A stretch of DNA of 64,000 nt from Acidobacteria bacterium UBA2994 (GCA_002346545.1 DEAA01000072.1:18395-82394); one strand, 5' to 3'. Shown: positions 28,703 to 37,196, counted from the stretch's first letter. Program-made: numbers and translations. Notes: generated by a model from the letters alone, not told the origin.

Positions 28703-30223
28703 TCAACGCAGCACGTCCTCGGTGACGCGCAGCAGATCCGTTAGACGGAACGGTTTCGGAAGCCAACGGCACCCGCTTTCGGTCAGGAACCGTTCCGCGT
28801 CCGTCCCGGCCACGTCGCCGGTGACGAAGACTACGTGCCGAGCCAGCCCCGGCTGCTCCTTCGAGAGCACCCGAAAGAACGCTGGTCCGTCTAGCCTTGG
28901 CATCTTTAGGTCGCAGATCACCAGATCGAATCTGTCCTGCCGGATACGCTCGAGCCCCGCCTGGCCATCTTCGGCGTGCGCCACCTGATAGCCGGCGTCA
29001 CGAAGGGCGTCGGTCACGGCGGTCGCGAGGGCCGGTTCGTCCTCCACCACGAGCACAGCCGAGCCGGCTGTGGCGGGCGGCGGCGGTACCGGCGGCGCGG
29101 CAGGACGGTGGTGGCCCGACGCTGCCGGAAAAGACACGAAAAACGACGCGCCCTCTGCGCCGGAGCGCAGCCAGATCTGGCCACCGTGTTCCTCGACGAT
29201 TGCATATGCCATCGTGAGACCGAGGCCAGTGCCCTTGCCTACTGCCTTGGTGGTGAAGAAGGGATCGAAGATCTTACTCTGCGCCTCGTTGGGTACGCCC
29301 GGGCCATCGTCGCTGATCTCCAGCATCACCATCTCGGCTTCGTCGTCGTACCAGGTGCGGGTCACCAGCGTGCCCCGTCCGTGCGCTGCAAGCATCGCCT
29401 GCTCGGCGTTGATCACCAGGTTGAGCAACACTTGCTTGACCTGATGCGGATCGGCGAAGACCTGCGGCAAGCCACCCGCTAGGGCATCGATCGTCGTGAC
29501 ATTGGAGACCCGCTGCTCGTAAGCGCGTAACGCGAGGGTGTCTCGCACGATGACGTTCACATCAACGAGCGCGCGGGTTGTGTTGCGCTTCCGCGCGAAC
29601 GTCAGCAAGTTCCTGACGATCTTGGCGGCTCGTTCGGCTTCGCTCAGGATGGTCTCGAGACCGTGGCGCGTCCCGGTATCGACGTTGCGGCTGGCGAGAC
29701 GTTCGGCCCAGGTAAGGATCGTCGCGAGGGGATTGTTGAGTTCGTGCGCCACGCCAGACACGGTTTGCCCGAGAGCAGCCATCTTCTCGGACTGCAAGAA
29801 CTGTTGGCTGAGGTTGCGCCCTCGGTCTTCGAGCTTCCGTCGTTCGCTGACGTCGCGCAGGATAGCGTCGATCTGCGCCGGACCGCCGTCTGGATCCGGA
29901 TGCAGCGTGGCGGTAACTTCGACCCAGACGGTGGTGTCGTCGGCTCGCCGCAATCGGAGCAGGTAGTCGGCGACAGCGCCGTCGCGGGTCAGCTCAGCGA
30001 AAAAGGCGTCGCGCGCCTGCGGGTCGACAAAACGATCGGCAGAAAAGGGGTGCACCGGCGGCGGAGACGCCGTCGGGTCGTAGCCGAACATCAGTTGCAG
30101 ATGCGGGTTTACGCCAGTTGGGGGACCACCACCCTCCAGCGGACCGAGATAGACACCGGCTCGGACGGAACCGAACAGCCGGCCAAGCTCGGCCGCCTTG
30201 GGTCGGGGGCGCGACGGAGACAC
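28703..30223 (-). CDS. Hybrid histidine kinase (PAS, HisKA, HATPase, receiver)
   Basis: The 506-residue cytoplasmic sensor kinase has no membrane segments. A PAS domain at about 15-125 ends IDAILRDVSERRKLEDR. The HisKA domain has the phospho-acceptor His160 in GVAHELNNPLATIL. HATPase boxes are NLVINAEQAM, ISDDGPGVPNEAQSKIFDPFFTTK and GTGLGLTMAY. A Pro-rich linker leads to a C-terminal receiver domain (VVEDEPALA, Asp438 in LVICDLKMPRLDG, LPKPFRL). The start is GTG 30223. It converges on the sigma factor gene with 6 bp between stops. Confidence 0.95.
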   Translation of the reverse strand: MSPSRPRPKAAELGRLFGSVRAGVYLGPLEGGGPPTGVNPHLQLMFGYDPTASPPPVHPFSADRFVDPQARDAFFAELTRDGAVADYLLRLRRADDTTVWVEVTATLHPDPDGGPAQIDAILRDVSERRKLEDRGRNLSQQFLQSEKMAALGQTVSGVAHELNNPLATILTWAERLASRNVDTGTRHGLETILSEAERAAKIVRNLLTFARKRNTTRALVDVNVIVRDTLALRAYEQRVSNVTTIDALAGGLPQVFADPHQVKQVLLNLVINAEQAMLAAHGRGTLVTRTWYDDEAEMVMLEISDDGPGVPNEAQSKIFDPFFTTKAVGKGTGLGLTMAYAIVEEHGGQIWLRSGAEGASFFVSFPAASGHHRPAAPPVPPPPATAGSAVLVVEDEPALATAVTDALRDAGYQVAHAEDGQAGLERIRQDRFDLVICDLKMPRLDGPAFFRVLSKEQPGLARHVVFVTGDVAGTDAERFLTESGCRWLPKPFRLTDLLRVTEDVLR

Positions 30224-30300
30224 GCGCGATTATAGCGGGCTACGGCGGGATCGGCGCGGCAGAGGGTGTACACACGGCCGGACGAGACGGGCGCGCCCCG

Positions 30301-30975
30301 CTAGTTAGCCGGCGCCGGAGGCGTCGGGGTGGCGTAGGCCGACTGGGAAGCGTACTTGGTCTTGACGGCTCGCTGGATATCGGAGGGGGAAGCGCCCAGG
30401 GCGTTCATCTGCATCGCGTCACGCGCGACAGCTAGGCAGTGGCTTCAAGTCATGCCGTGGGTGTCCCACGCCTCCACGGCGCCGTTCGGCGCCCGTCGAT
30501 CGACGAAGCAGTCGGTGTTGCCAATGTGGCCGTCCGTCTGGCCACAGCCGCAGTAGCAAGGCACATAGTCAAGGATGTGCGGGTTCTTGGCCGCGAAGAC
30601 GTAGGCCTGCTGCATCAGTTCCGGCGGTCCAGCCGCAGCCCGAGGCACATACGGTAACGGAGGCATCGGCAGGTCGTCGGGGAGTGGCGTGCGAGCCGCG
30701 GTCGTCGTTGGCTCCGCTTCCGCCGGCGCGGCGGCGCCTGGCGCCGCGGTCGTGCTCGACGGAGCGGCCGGCGCTGCGGTCTCGGTGGCCATTTGTGCAG
30801 ACGCCGTCTGGGCCCCGTCAGTGTCCCCACTACCCGAGGACGAAGTGGCCATGTAGATGCCGCCCCCGGCCAGCGCCACAGCCACCACGGCGATCAGCGG
30901 CCACGGGGCCCCGTTCGACGGTGGCTCGGCGACCGGAGTTGGCGCCGCTCGATTCCGATTCTTCTTCGAACCCAT
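30301..30975 (-). CDS. PCYCGC-motif membrane-anchored protein, predicted selenoprotein
   Basis: The frame runs 224 codons from ATG 30975 to TAG 30301-30303 if the in-frame TGA at 30445-30447 is read as selenocysteine (residue 177). A basic N-terminus precedes a membrane segment (about 26-43, PLIAVVAVALAGGGIYMA). An Ala/Thr/Pro linker leads to the domain: ELMQQAYVFAAKNPHILDYV, PCYCGC at 139-144, NTDCF, then EAWDTHGMT-U-SHC. As I recall the family, WDxHGxx is followed by CxxC, so the TGA sits on the first Cys. After the TGA the family sequence resumes (CLAVARDAMQM, then SDIQRAVKTKY). If TGA is a stop, the protein lacks this conserved tail. It probably acts outside the membrane in metal or thiol chemistry; the family function is unknown. 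Confidence 0.8.
30409..30431 (-). promoter_or_regulatory. Candidate bacterial SECIS hairpin of the PCYCGC gene
   Basis: On the minus strand, starting 14 nt after the TGA, CTG is followed by stem TCGCG, loop CGTGA and stem CGCGA, then a two-base TG bulge and CAG pairing with the CTG. This gives 5 + 3 base pairs. The loop has G at its second position followed by U, and starts 22 nt after the TGA, inside the usual bacterial SECIS range. It was found by eye, without energy calculation. Confidence 0.55.
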
Positions 30976-31120
30976 TCGTCAGATTCTATCACCTGGCGTT
31001 CCGGACAACGCAGGCTGGAAAAGCAACGAGATGAACGATCTCCTCTAGACTGGCTGGGTTTCGGGGCGGTCGACCCGTTCAGCCTGGAGCAATAGTGAGT
31101 GCGCTACGAGTCGTGCTTCG

Positions 31121-31517
31121 TGCGAACTCAAAACACTGATTTGGCTTTTTCCCGGTCTCGAATAGCCTATCCGAAGGAAGATCTTATCTCTGCCCCGCCT
31201 CATCTTCATCCTTATCTATGAAGACCGGGTCTTCAGGATTGTTGACGTCCACTTTGAGGCATCTAGCCGCGTCCTCCTCTATTTGCTTTATGAGCCTCCG
31301 GCGCTCGATGAACCGATCCCTCATCTCTTGGTCCACTTCCGGGCCCACAGGGTTTTGTCCCATTTAACTTCCACCAGATTGAGTGAACACGAGTGAGTGT
31401 GCGTAGATTTCCCGCTTCTTGCTGGAGGGGTTCGCCGGCAGTGGGCGCCACCTCAGCGAGGTCCGCAATTTGAGATTCTGCCACTCTTAATAGAACCCAA
31501 GGCCGTTTGAGTTCGCA
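31121..31517. mobile_element. Low-GC 397-bp segment with perfect 12-bp inverted repeats
   Basis: TGCGAACTCAAA (31121-31132) and its exact reverse complement TTTGAGTTCGCA (31506-31517) bracket 373 bp. The termini have the TG...CA form common at transposon ends. By hand count the segment is about 53% G+C, well below the neighbouring genes. It carries one small reverse-strand gene (31184-31363) and no transposase, so it would be a MITE-like or passenger element. No target-site duplication is seen. The right end lies 1 bp from the fabZ-like stop codon. Chance is possible but unlikely given the composition change. Confidence 0.5.
31184..31363 (-). CDS. Small hypothetical protein (59 residues) inside the inverted-repeat element
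   Basis: An ATG at 31363, with GGTGGAAG 5-12 bases upstream, opens a 59-residue frame ending at TAA. The product is highly charged: MGQNPVGPEVDQEMRDRF, then IERRRLIKQIEEDAARCLKV (likely one amphipathic helix), then an acidic tail with NNPEDPVFIDKDEDEAGQR. The codon use and charge pattern look coding, but I recognise no family. Its low GC matches the surrounding element rather than the chromosome. Confidence 0.5.
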   Translation of the reverse strand: MGQNPVGPEVDQEMRDRFIERRRLIKQIEEDAARCLKVDVNNPEDPVFIDKDEDEAGQR

Positions 31518-31518
31518 G

Positions 31519-31965
31519 TCAGGCGGTGCCGAGGGCGAACGTCATCCGGCCTTCCAGTACCACCTCACCCCCCGTAGTCGCGGTGCCATGGAGCTGGCCC
31601 ATCCGGCGCCGGAGTCGTTTGACGTTGACCTCGATGTTGACGACGTCGCCGGGGTAGGCGGGTCGCCGATACCGGACCCGCTCGATTCCGGCGATGTAGA
31701 TTAGCTTCTCGCGGTTCTCCGGCTTGGCCAGGATCAGGATGGCCCCAACTTGGGCCACCGCCTCCGTGAGGATCGTCGGCGGCAGCGCTGGCCGCTCGCC
31801 TGGGCGACGAGCCAGGCACTGTTCGTTGAGCGAGACATTCTTGATCCCAACGATCCGCTTGTCCTCCTCGAATTCGGTGATGCGGTCAACGAGCAAGAAG
31901 GGATACCGGTGAGGCAGGATCCGCTCGATGGCGGTATAGTCGAGCGGCAGACTGAGCGGCTCCAT
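31519..31965 (-). CDS. FabZ-like 3-hydroxyacyl-ACP dehydratase (hotdog fold)
   Basis: The 148-residue hotdog protein begins with the FabZ block IERILPHRYPFLLVDRI containing the catalytic His. It carries the active-site Glu in ILTEAVAQVGAIL and the strand YIAGIERVRYRRPAYPGD. The usual NEPFFxGHFPGxPxMPG loop is altered to NEQCLARRPGERPALPPT, so the substrate or activity may differ from housekeeping FabZ. It acts in fatty acid or related acyl-ACP metabolism. No other fatty-acid genes are adjacent, and its stop lies 1 bp from the inverted-repeat element. Confidence 0.8.
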   Translation of the reverse strand: MEPLSLPLDYTAIERILPHRYPFLLVDRITEFEEDKRIVGIKNVSLNEQCLARRPGERPALPPTILTEAVAQVGAILILAKPENREKLIYIAGIERVRYRRPAYPGDVVNIEVNVKRLRRRMGQLHGTATTGGEVVLEGRMTFALGTA

Positions 31966-32319
31966 CCTCCCAGTATACCCGGCTGGTGGGGAGTGTCTCC
32001 GCCAGCGGGGGGGCGGGATTGTCTCCTGCGTCCGAAGAAGACCTGGTAAGAGGGGTCACGCGGAGTCGCCTATGCCCCACGAGACGGGATGCGGCGATGC
32101 CAGCGCCTGCCTGAGTTAACGCACCCCGTTGACTCCGCGCGACCACCCCCCTTAGTTCAAAACGCGTACCGGATTGGTCCGGCCCTGGATTTAGGCCGAA
32201 TTCACCCACCGGCCACGCGTACCGTCCTGTCCCGGTGACGCCCGGGTCCCCTGTGGAGTTCAGCCACCGACGTTCTGCAACTGGGTCGAGTTCGAATCTG
32301 AAGAAGCGCAGGTGCCGGC
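31966..32319. other. Non-coding stretch before the PDZ remnant
   Basis: I see no gene, RNA or clear regulatory motif in this 354-bp stretch upstream of the fabZ-like gene. Its composition is mixed, and short frames on both strands lack recognisable sequence. It joins directly to the decayed PDZ gene. Confidence 0.4.
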
Positions 32320-32560
32320 TTGGTAATTGACCGGCTGTCGGAAATGATCTGTGGATTCGTGCCGGACGAGGACCGTGACTACACGTTCGACTTAAACGTG
32401 GCTGGTGTCAGTCGCCCGCGCCTTGGGGTGAATGTGCAGGAACTCTCTTCGCACTCAGCCGATTACCTCGGCGTTGAGGACGGTTTATTGGTGACTCAGG
32501 TGCAGGAGGGTTCGGTGACTGCCGCGGCCGGCGTGCGTCAGCGGGGCTGTGGGGTTCCCG
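32320..32560 (+). pseudogene. Remnant of a PDZ-domain protein (HtrA/DegP-like)
   Basis: The frame contains RPRLGVNVQELSSHSADYLG, then VEDGLLVTQVQEGSVTAAAGV. This is the start of a PDZ domain as found in HtrA-type proteases and related secreted proteins (family pattern RxxLGVxVQELTPxLAxYFG...GLLV..V..GSAA..AGL). The expected continuation KxGDVI is missing, and the frame runs into unrelated sequence before stopping at 32613. No protease domain lies upstream. It is a gene fragment. Confidence 0.6.
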
Positions 32561-32603
32561 CCCCATGCCGTTCTACAGGCTCGTGCTGGAGCAGTCTGTT
32601 TCT

Positions 32604-33845
32604 CTACCCGTGAGCCTCGGCTGGCGACACTTCGTCATTGTCTGCGGTTGGGGCCACCAGCGTGGTGAGCTGGGCGGCCAGAATGGCCACCGTCGCCTGT
32701 ACGGCTGGGCTTGCCTCCCAGCCGTCGTGCAACTCCGCTGAGAGCACACCGACACACTGTTCTGACGCGAGCAGTGGCGCCGCGAGGGCACCGCTGCCGC
32801 CCTCGCTTCCTTCCACGACCTGCATCTGACCCGCCCGGTAGGCGGCGGCGGTCGCGTTGTCGCCATCTTCTGGGATGGCCCCCATGGCTGCGAGCGTCCG
32901 CGTTGGGTAGCCGTGTCCGAGGGCCGGTCGTAGCGTTGCGGTACGTGGGTCGCGCACCCAGATGATCAAACCGCTCGCGTTCATCAGATCGGCCGAGCGC
33001 GCCAGCAAACCCGCCAGATCGCCAGGGTCGGCCAGTCGGCCTAGGTCCGTGCACAGGTCGGCCGCCAGCCGAAGGTCCGGCATGGCGCCAGCGCTGGCCG
33101 CTGACGGCGCCTCTGTCTCGTCGGCCTGTGCAGCGCCAAGGTCGAGGTCCTCCAGCGTCAGCCGGTCCTCGCTCGACAGTGGGGCGGTCTCGCCGCTTGT
33201 CTCGATCGACGGCTCCTCCTGAGCTTCGTCGCTGAAGGGGGCTGCGCCGCTTCGTCGCAAGCCCGGCACCAACAGGAGCATCGCGAGGACACTGATACCG
33301 ACGCCTCCGAGCAGTAGCTGCGTCTGCGTGGTCCGCGTCTGTCGCACCGTCTCGTTCCTCAACGTCCGCTCGGCGGACCGAGCCAGGTCCACCTGGCTCG
33401 CGGCCCGTGCGGCCAGCTCCTGTCCATCGGTGAAGAGCAGGTCGGAAGCGAGCAGCAGCTGGTCGAGTGAAGTATGCTCGCGCGCACGGCGGTCGATGGT
33501 TTCGAGCTCGGCCATCGTCGCGCTGACCGCGTCGAGCGCCTCGATCGACGTCGGACTAATGGCTAGTCGTCGAAGATTGTCGAGGCTGTCGGCCACGGTC
33601 GCAAGATGCTCGGTGACCTTGGAGGTCCAGTAGAGACGGTCCTGGCCTTCAGCTACGTACGCCTGCCCGGCCGCACGTAGATCAGCCAGCGTCAAGGTGA
33701 GCGTCCAGCTGAGGTCGGTGAAGGCCCGTTCGACGTTCTGCTCGCCGTCCAGGGTTAGTTCGGCGAGTCGGATCTGATGCGCGAGGAAAGACAGCACCGT
33801 CAGGGTCCCAACCACGACCGTGACCCGCATCCAGCGACGTGCCAT
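32604..33845 (-). CDS. Membrane protein with extracytoplasmic sensor-like and GAF domains
   Basis: The 413-residue protein has an N-terminal membrane helix (VTVVVGTLTVLSFLAHQI). A helical extracytoplasmic region (about 30-185) is rich in paired Leu and Ala, like four-helix sensor domains. A second membrane helix (LLLGGVGISVLAMLLLVPGL, about 197-216) precedes an acidic linker. A GAF domain at about 255-395 contains GLIIWVRDP, AAPLLASEQCVGVLSAEL and ATVAILAAQLTTL. No output domain follows, so it probably signals through a partner. It is divergent from the lipid kinase gene. Confidence 0.75.
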   Translation of the reverse strand: MARRWMRVTVVVGTLTVLSFLAHQIRLAELTLDGEQNVERAFTDLSWTLTLTLADLRAAGQAYVAEGQDRLYWTSKVTEHLATVADSLDNLRRLAISPTSIEALDAVSATMAELETIDRRAREHTSLDQLLLASDLLFTDGQELAARAASQVDLARSAERTLRNETVRQTRTTQTQLLLGGVGISVLAMLLLVPGLRRSGAAPFSDEAQEEPSIETSGETAPLSSEDRLTLEDLDLGAAQADETEAPSAASAGAMPDLRLAADLCTDLGRLADPGDLAGLLARSADLMNASGLIIWVRDPRTATLRPALGHGYPTRTLAAMGAIPEDGDNATAAAYRAGQMQVVEGSEGGSGALAAPLLASEQCVGVLSAELHDGWEASPAVQATVAILAAQLTTLVAPTADNDEVSPAEAHG

Positions 33846-33910
33846 CCTGGGCGATTATTATAGCATTGGCATCCAGGCCTACTGAGGATTCGTCACGCCA
33901 GAGCCCCGCG

Positions 33911-34807
33911 ATGTCCGCGTCGCCGATCGCTGTCGTCATCAACCCGAACGCCGGGCCCTCGTCGCGTCGTTCGTCGCGTGCAGACATGCGGGCGTTGGCC
34001 CAGCGGGCGAGTGACGCGGCCGGGCTTGTCCATACCGTTGTGTTCACCGAGCGTGGCGGGCATGCCCGGGAGCTCGCCGCCGATCTGTCCGACCGGGGCT
34101 ATTCTCCCGTCGTAGCGTGGGGCGGCGACGGCACTGTCAACGAAGTGGCCGGGGCGCTGGTCCACCGGCCGACGGTGCTCGGCATCGTCCCGGCCGGTTC
34201 CGGAAATGGTCTCGCCCGGGAGCTCGGTATCAGCCTGCGTCCACGCGACGCGATGCGGATCGCGGCCCAGGGTGCCGACCGTCGGATTGATGCGGGGGAG
34301 CTCGGTGGCCGCTACTTTGTCAACGTGGGCGGGGTGGGGCTGGCGGCCTCGGTGGCGGAGCTGTTTAGCCACTTGTCTGGTCGCGGACTACGGACGTACA
34401 TGCAAGCCACCGTGGCCAAGGTGCTGTCGTATCGCGCGGAACGCTACCGGCTCGAGTTCGAGGACGCCACTGAGGAACAGGAGGCGCTGATTATCGAGAT
34501 TGCCAACGGGCGGCAGTATGGTAACGGCGCGCTGATCGCGCCCGGCGCGCTGCTGGATGATGGACGGCTGGAGGTGGTGACGGTAGGACCAATGGGTCTG
34601 CCACGGATCGCCTGGAGCGTGCCCCGGCTTCTTGCCGGGTCGATCGACAGGCATCCTCTGGTGAAGACCCGCTCGGTCTCCTCCGTGACGCTGAGCTCGA
34701 ATACGCTTATGCCGTTTCACGTGGATGGTGAGCCGATGCCCGCCCAGTCAACCCTGACGGCCCGCGTCCATCCGAACGCGCTCAACGTCCGCGTACCACG
34801 TACCTAA
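33911..34807 (+). CDS. Diacylglycerol/lipid kinase family protein (YegS/DgkB type)
   Basis: The 298-residue protein has the DAGK catalytic signature: AVVINPNAG near the N-terminus, VVAWGGDGTVNEVAGAL near 68-84, and GIVPAGSGNGLARELGI. The C-terminal beta-sandwich carries IANGRQYGNGALIAPGALLDDGRLEVV and the typical FHVDGEPM. It probably phosphorylates a membrane lipid; the exact substrate is not predictable. ATG 33911 was chosen because the family begins just before the first motif. An upstream in-frame start at 33839 would overlap the divergent gene. Confidence 0.9.
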   Translation: MSASPIAVVINPNAGPSSRRSSRADMRALAQRASDAAGLVHTVVFTERGGHARELAADLSDRGYSPVVAWGGDGTVNEVAGALVHRPTVLGIVPAGSGNGLARELGISLRPRDAMRIAAQGADRRIDAGELGGRYFVNVGGVGLAASVAELFSHLSGRGLRTYMQATVAKVLSYRAERYRLEFEDATEEQEALIIEIANGRQYGNGALIAPGALLDDGRLEVVTVGPMGLPRIAWSVPRLLAGSIDRHPLVKTRSVSSVTLSSNTLMPFHVDGEPMPAQSTLTARVHPNALNVRVPRT

Positions 34808-34848
34808 CACCGCCGCCTGGTAATCCGGGGTTGATCCGGGCTGAATGC

Positions 34849-35265
34849 CTAGGTCCAGCCCCAGGTTCGGGTGTCTTCGTCCCAGATGGCATAGCAGTCT
34901 TGCGCGATGCCCGTTTCGAGGAAAGGGACGGGCATGAACGACATCGATCCCACTGGCGCTTCGAGCGGTGTGCCGTCGCGTACCCAAACGGAACGGATGT
35001 TGCCCCGCAGCTCCCCCTCAGTGACCAGCTCGACGACGTCCAGCTGGACTTGCCATTGGGCGGTGTCCCCCTGTCCATCAGGGCCGCTGAAAGTCAGGGT
35101 GTCGCCGTTCCTAGTCATGCCGCTGACACCGCCCACACTTTCGATCTGGGCGACAAAGGAATCCTTCAGATTGGTGTCGTTCGGCTCGACCGCGCACCCC
35201 GTCAGCCCTGCGGCGGTCATCACGAGGGCTGGCGCCAGCAGTCGCGGGAACGGCTGACTCGTCAC
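34849..35265 (-). CDS. Small lipoprotein downstream of DsbD
   Basis: The 138-residue protein has a lipoprotein signal (LLAPALVMTAAGLTGC, lipobox LTGC). A short mixed domain follows with DTLTFSGPDGQGDTAQWQVQ, GNIRSVWVRDG and a C-terminal DCYAIWDEDTRTWGWT. I recognise no family. The start is GTG 35265, only 7 bp after the dsbD stop on the same strand, so it is probably cotranscribed and may work near DsbD in the periplasm. Confidence 0.65.
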   Translation of the reverse strand: MTSQPFPRLLAPALVMTAAGLTGCAVEPNDTNLKDSFVAQIESVGGVSGMTRNGDTLTFSGPDGQGDTAQWQVQLDVVELVTEGELRGNIRSVWVRDGTPLEAPVGSMSFMPVPFLETGIAQDCYAIWDEDTRTWGWT

Positions 35266-35272
35266 GCCCACC

Positions 35273-37027
35273 TCAGTTGCCTGCCGCTGGCTCGGCCCGC
35301 TTGCGCAGGATGGCGTACGTGGGCAGCCCGATGCCCTCCATGTGCTGCAAGACCTCACGGGCGGGCGATGCGTCAAGATCCTCGGCTTGGAACTTGACCT
35401 TGACGTAGTCCTCGAGACCAGCCTCGACTGGGGGGGCCTTGAGCGTGGTCTGGTCCATCGTGAGGCAGTTCTTGCACCAGGTTGCCCACATATCCACTAG
35501 CACTAGCTTGTCTTCGGCCTCGGCCACCTCGAGTCCTTGCGCGAGTGAGGCGTACCAACCCTCGTCCAGCAGTTCCTGCACGCTGTCAGCCACCTCGGTC
35601 GGATCGACCCATCGCTGGGCGAACAGCCCGTAGCCGATGTACCCGTAGTAGACGGCCGTGCCGAGGATGAAGACGCCGAAGGCATGCTTGACATGTACCA
35701 TCCACGGTCCCGGCTTCGGCATCAACGAGAGACCGGCGCCGGCGATCGGCCAGGGCAACGCCATGCCGATGCCGAGGAAGAAGGGTAGCAACAGCGCGAC
35801 GGTGGTGCCGGTGCCATAGAGATTGCTCGAGAACACGATGACCTGAATCACGACCGGGGCCACGCAGGCGCCGGCCAGAAGCGCTGCGACCGCCCCCATG
35901 CCGAACGCCACGATGAACGAGCCGTTCTCGTTGTCTCCCATCGTGAGCTTCGACTGTAGGCTTGAGAAATCGATCGCCAGGACGTCGAACATCGCCAGGC
36001 CCAGCACTACGAACAGCGCCGCTATGCTGACGTTGAACCAGGGTGAGGAATTGATCGTGCCGAACGTGCCGGCGGTCAGGATAACCACCAGTCCGAGAAT
36101 GCCGTAGACGAGCGCCATAGCCAGCCCGTAGGTCCCGCCGAGGGCGAAACCGCGCACGCGGGACCCGGCGCGGGTGCCGGCCCCGATGATGGCTAAGTTG
36201 ATCGGGATCATTGGCAGTACGCAGGGTGTCAAATTCAGCGCCAGACCTCCCACCAGGATGAGCGCCAGGATGGCTAAAGGTCCGCGGCCCTCGAACCACC
36301 CCTGATTGCCTTCGCCAGACTCGGCTGCTTCGATGAACCCGAGGAAATCCTCGGTGTTGAGGTAGCCGCCGGTGCTCCCGAGCACCTCGAACTCGCCCAA
36401 GGTGGCGACGACCGAGACGTTGTCGACCATGGCCGCCACCGGTGCCGGTGACGGCGCGTCACTTAGGTCGGCTTCCGTCAGACCGCCGAAAAAGTTGTCG
36501 TGCACGGTGGCCAGTGCCGTGTCCGACGACACCACCGTGAGCTCGAACTGCACCGGGGTGTTCTTGGGCGCGAAACACATCGTGTCGTTGCACGCTTGCC
36601 AGCGGAGGTTGCCGGGCACGGCATAGAGGCCCGAGGCTAGATCGCCGGCCAGATCGAGACTCACGCCGATCCGGAACTCCTCTTCGAAGACTGCGAGGGG
36701 TTCCTCGATGCCGGCCACGCCCACCAGGATTGGCTCTGGAAAAGCCAGGCCGTCCAGGGAGATCCCCTCGGGAGGCTCGAGCGTCAGCACCGTCGGGATC
36801 AGCGTTGGGTCGAGCGGTCTGTCCGAATTAACGTGGAATCCGGCGTTCAGCGTGACATCCAGGCTGACGCGGGCTGTGTTGCCGGCATGGACGGCGTCGG
36901 TCTCGGTGAGCGGTGAGAACCTGAGCTCTGGAAGACGCATCTGGGCGGCCAGCGGACCGGCCACTGCCGTGACGGCCAATGCCAGTGTGACGAGTTGCCA
37001 CCGCGTCGTGAATGAGATCGAGCGCAC
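35273..37027 (-). CDS. dsbD: Thiol:disulfide interchange protein DsbD
   Basis: The 584-residue protein has a signal peptide (LVTLALAVTAVAGPLAAQ). An N-terminal DsbD-alpha-like domain has the Cys pair in WQACNDTMCFAP. An eight-helix transmembrane electron-transfer domain includes NLTPCVLPMIPI and GACVAPVV, with the two buried Cys. The C-terminal thioredoxin-like domain has VDMWATWCKNC. DsbD carries reducing power from cytosolic thioredoxin to periplasmic partners. Length matches full three-domain DsbD. It is a plausible electron donor for extracytoplasmic thiol proteins, including the membrane-anchored PCYCGC protein 4 kb away (inference). Confidence 0.93.
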   Translation of the reverse strand: MRSISFTTRWQLVTLALAVTAVAGPLAAQMRLPELRFSPLTETDAVHAGNTARVSLDVTLNAGFHVNSDRPLDPTLIPTVLTLEPPEGISLDGLAFPEPILVGVAGIEEPLAVFEEEFRIGVSLDLAGDLASGLYAVPGNLRWQACNDTMCFAPKNTPVQFELTVVSSDTALATVHDNFFGGLTEADLSDAPSPAPVAAMVDNVSVVATLGEFEVLGSTGGYLNTEDFLGFIEAAESGEGNQGWFEGRGPLAILALILVGGLALNLTPCVLPMIPINLAIIGAGTRAGSRVRGFALGGTYGLAMALVYGILGLVVILTAGTFGTINSSPWFNVSIAALFVVLGLAMFDVLAIDFSSLQSKLTMGDNENGSFIVAFGMGAVAALLAGACVAPVVIQVIVFSSNLYGTGTTVALLLPFFLGIGMALPWPIAGAGLSLMPKPGPWMVHVKHAFGVFILGTAVYYGYIGYGLFAQRWVDPTEVADSVQELLDEGWYASLAQGLEVAEAEDKLVLVDMWATWCKNCLTMDQTTLKAPPVEAGLEDYVKVKFQAEDLDASPAREVLQHMEGIGLPTYAILRKRAEPAAGN

Positions 37028-37196
37028 TATTGCCTCCGCGTTGAATCGGGATGCGGTCCTCTCGGGTCGAGTCTTGCCGATCCGCTAGACGTCGCCACGA
37101 TTCAGACCAGCCTCGATCATATCAAGATGTCGCCCTCGGCCGGTTGCGTAGCAGCCGCCTTCCCGGAGGTAGAATGCCCCGACCACGGACAGCGAT

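Noticed and set aside
32281..32320. tRNA-like T-arm sequence GAGTTCGAATCT
   Set aside because: The flanking bases cannot form the T-stem, and no acceptor, D or anticodon arm is present upstream.
34715..34730. parS-like TTTCACGTGGAT in the lipid kinase gene
   Set aside because: It encodes the conserved family motif FHVDGEP, so the half-match to parS comes from coding constraint, and the right arm does not pair.
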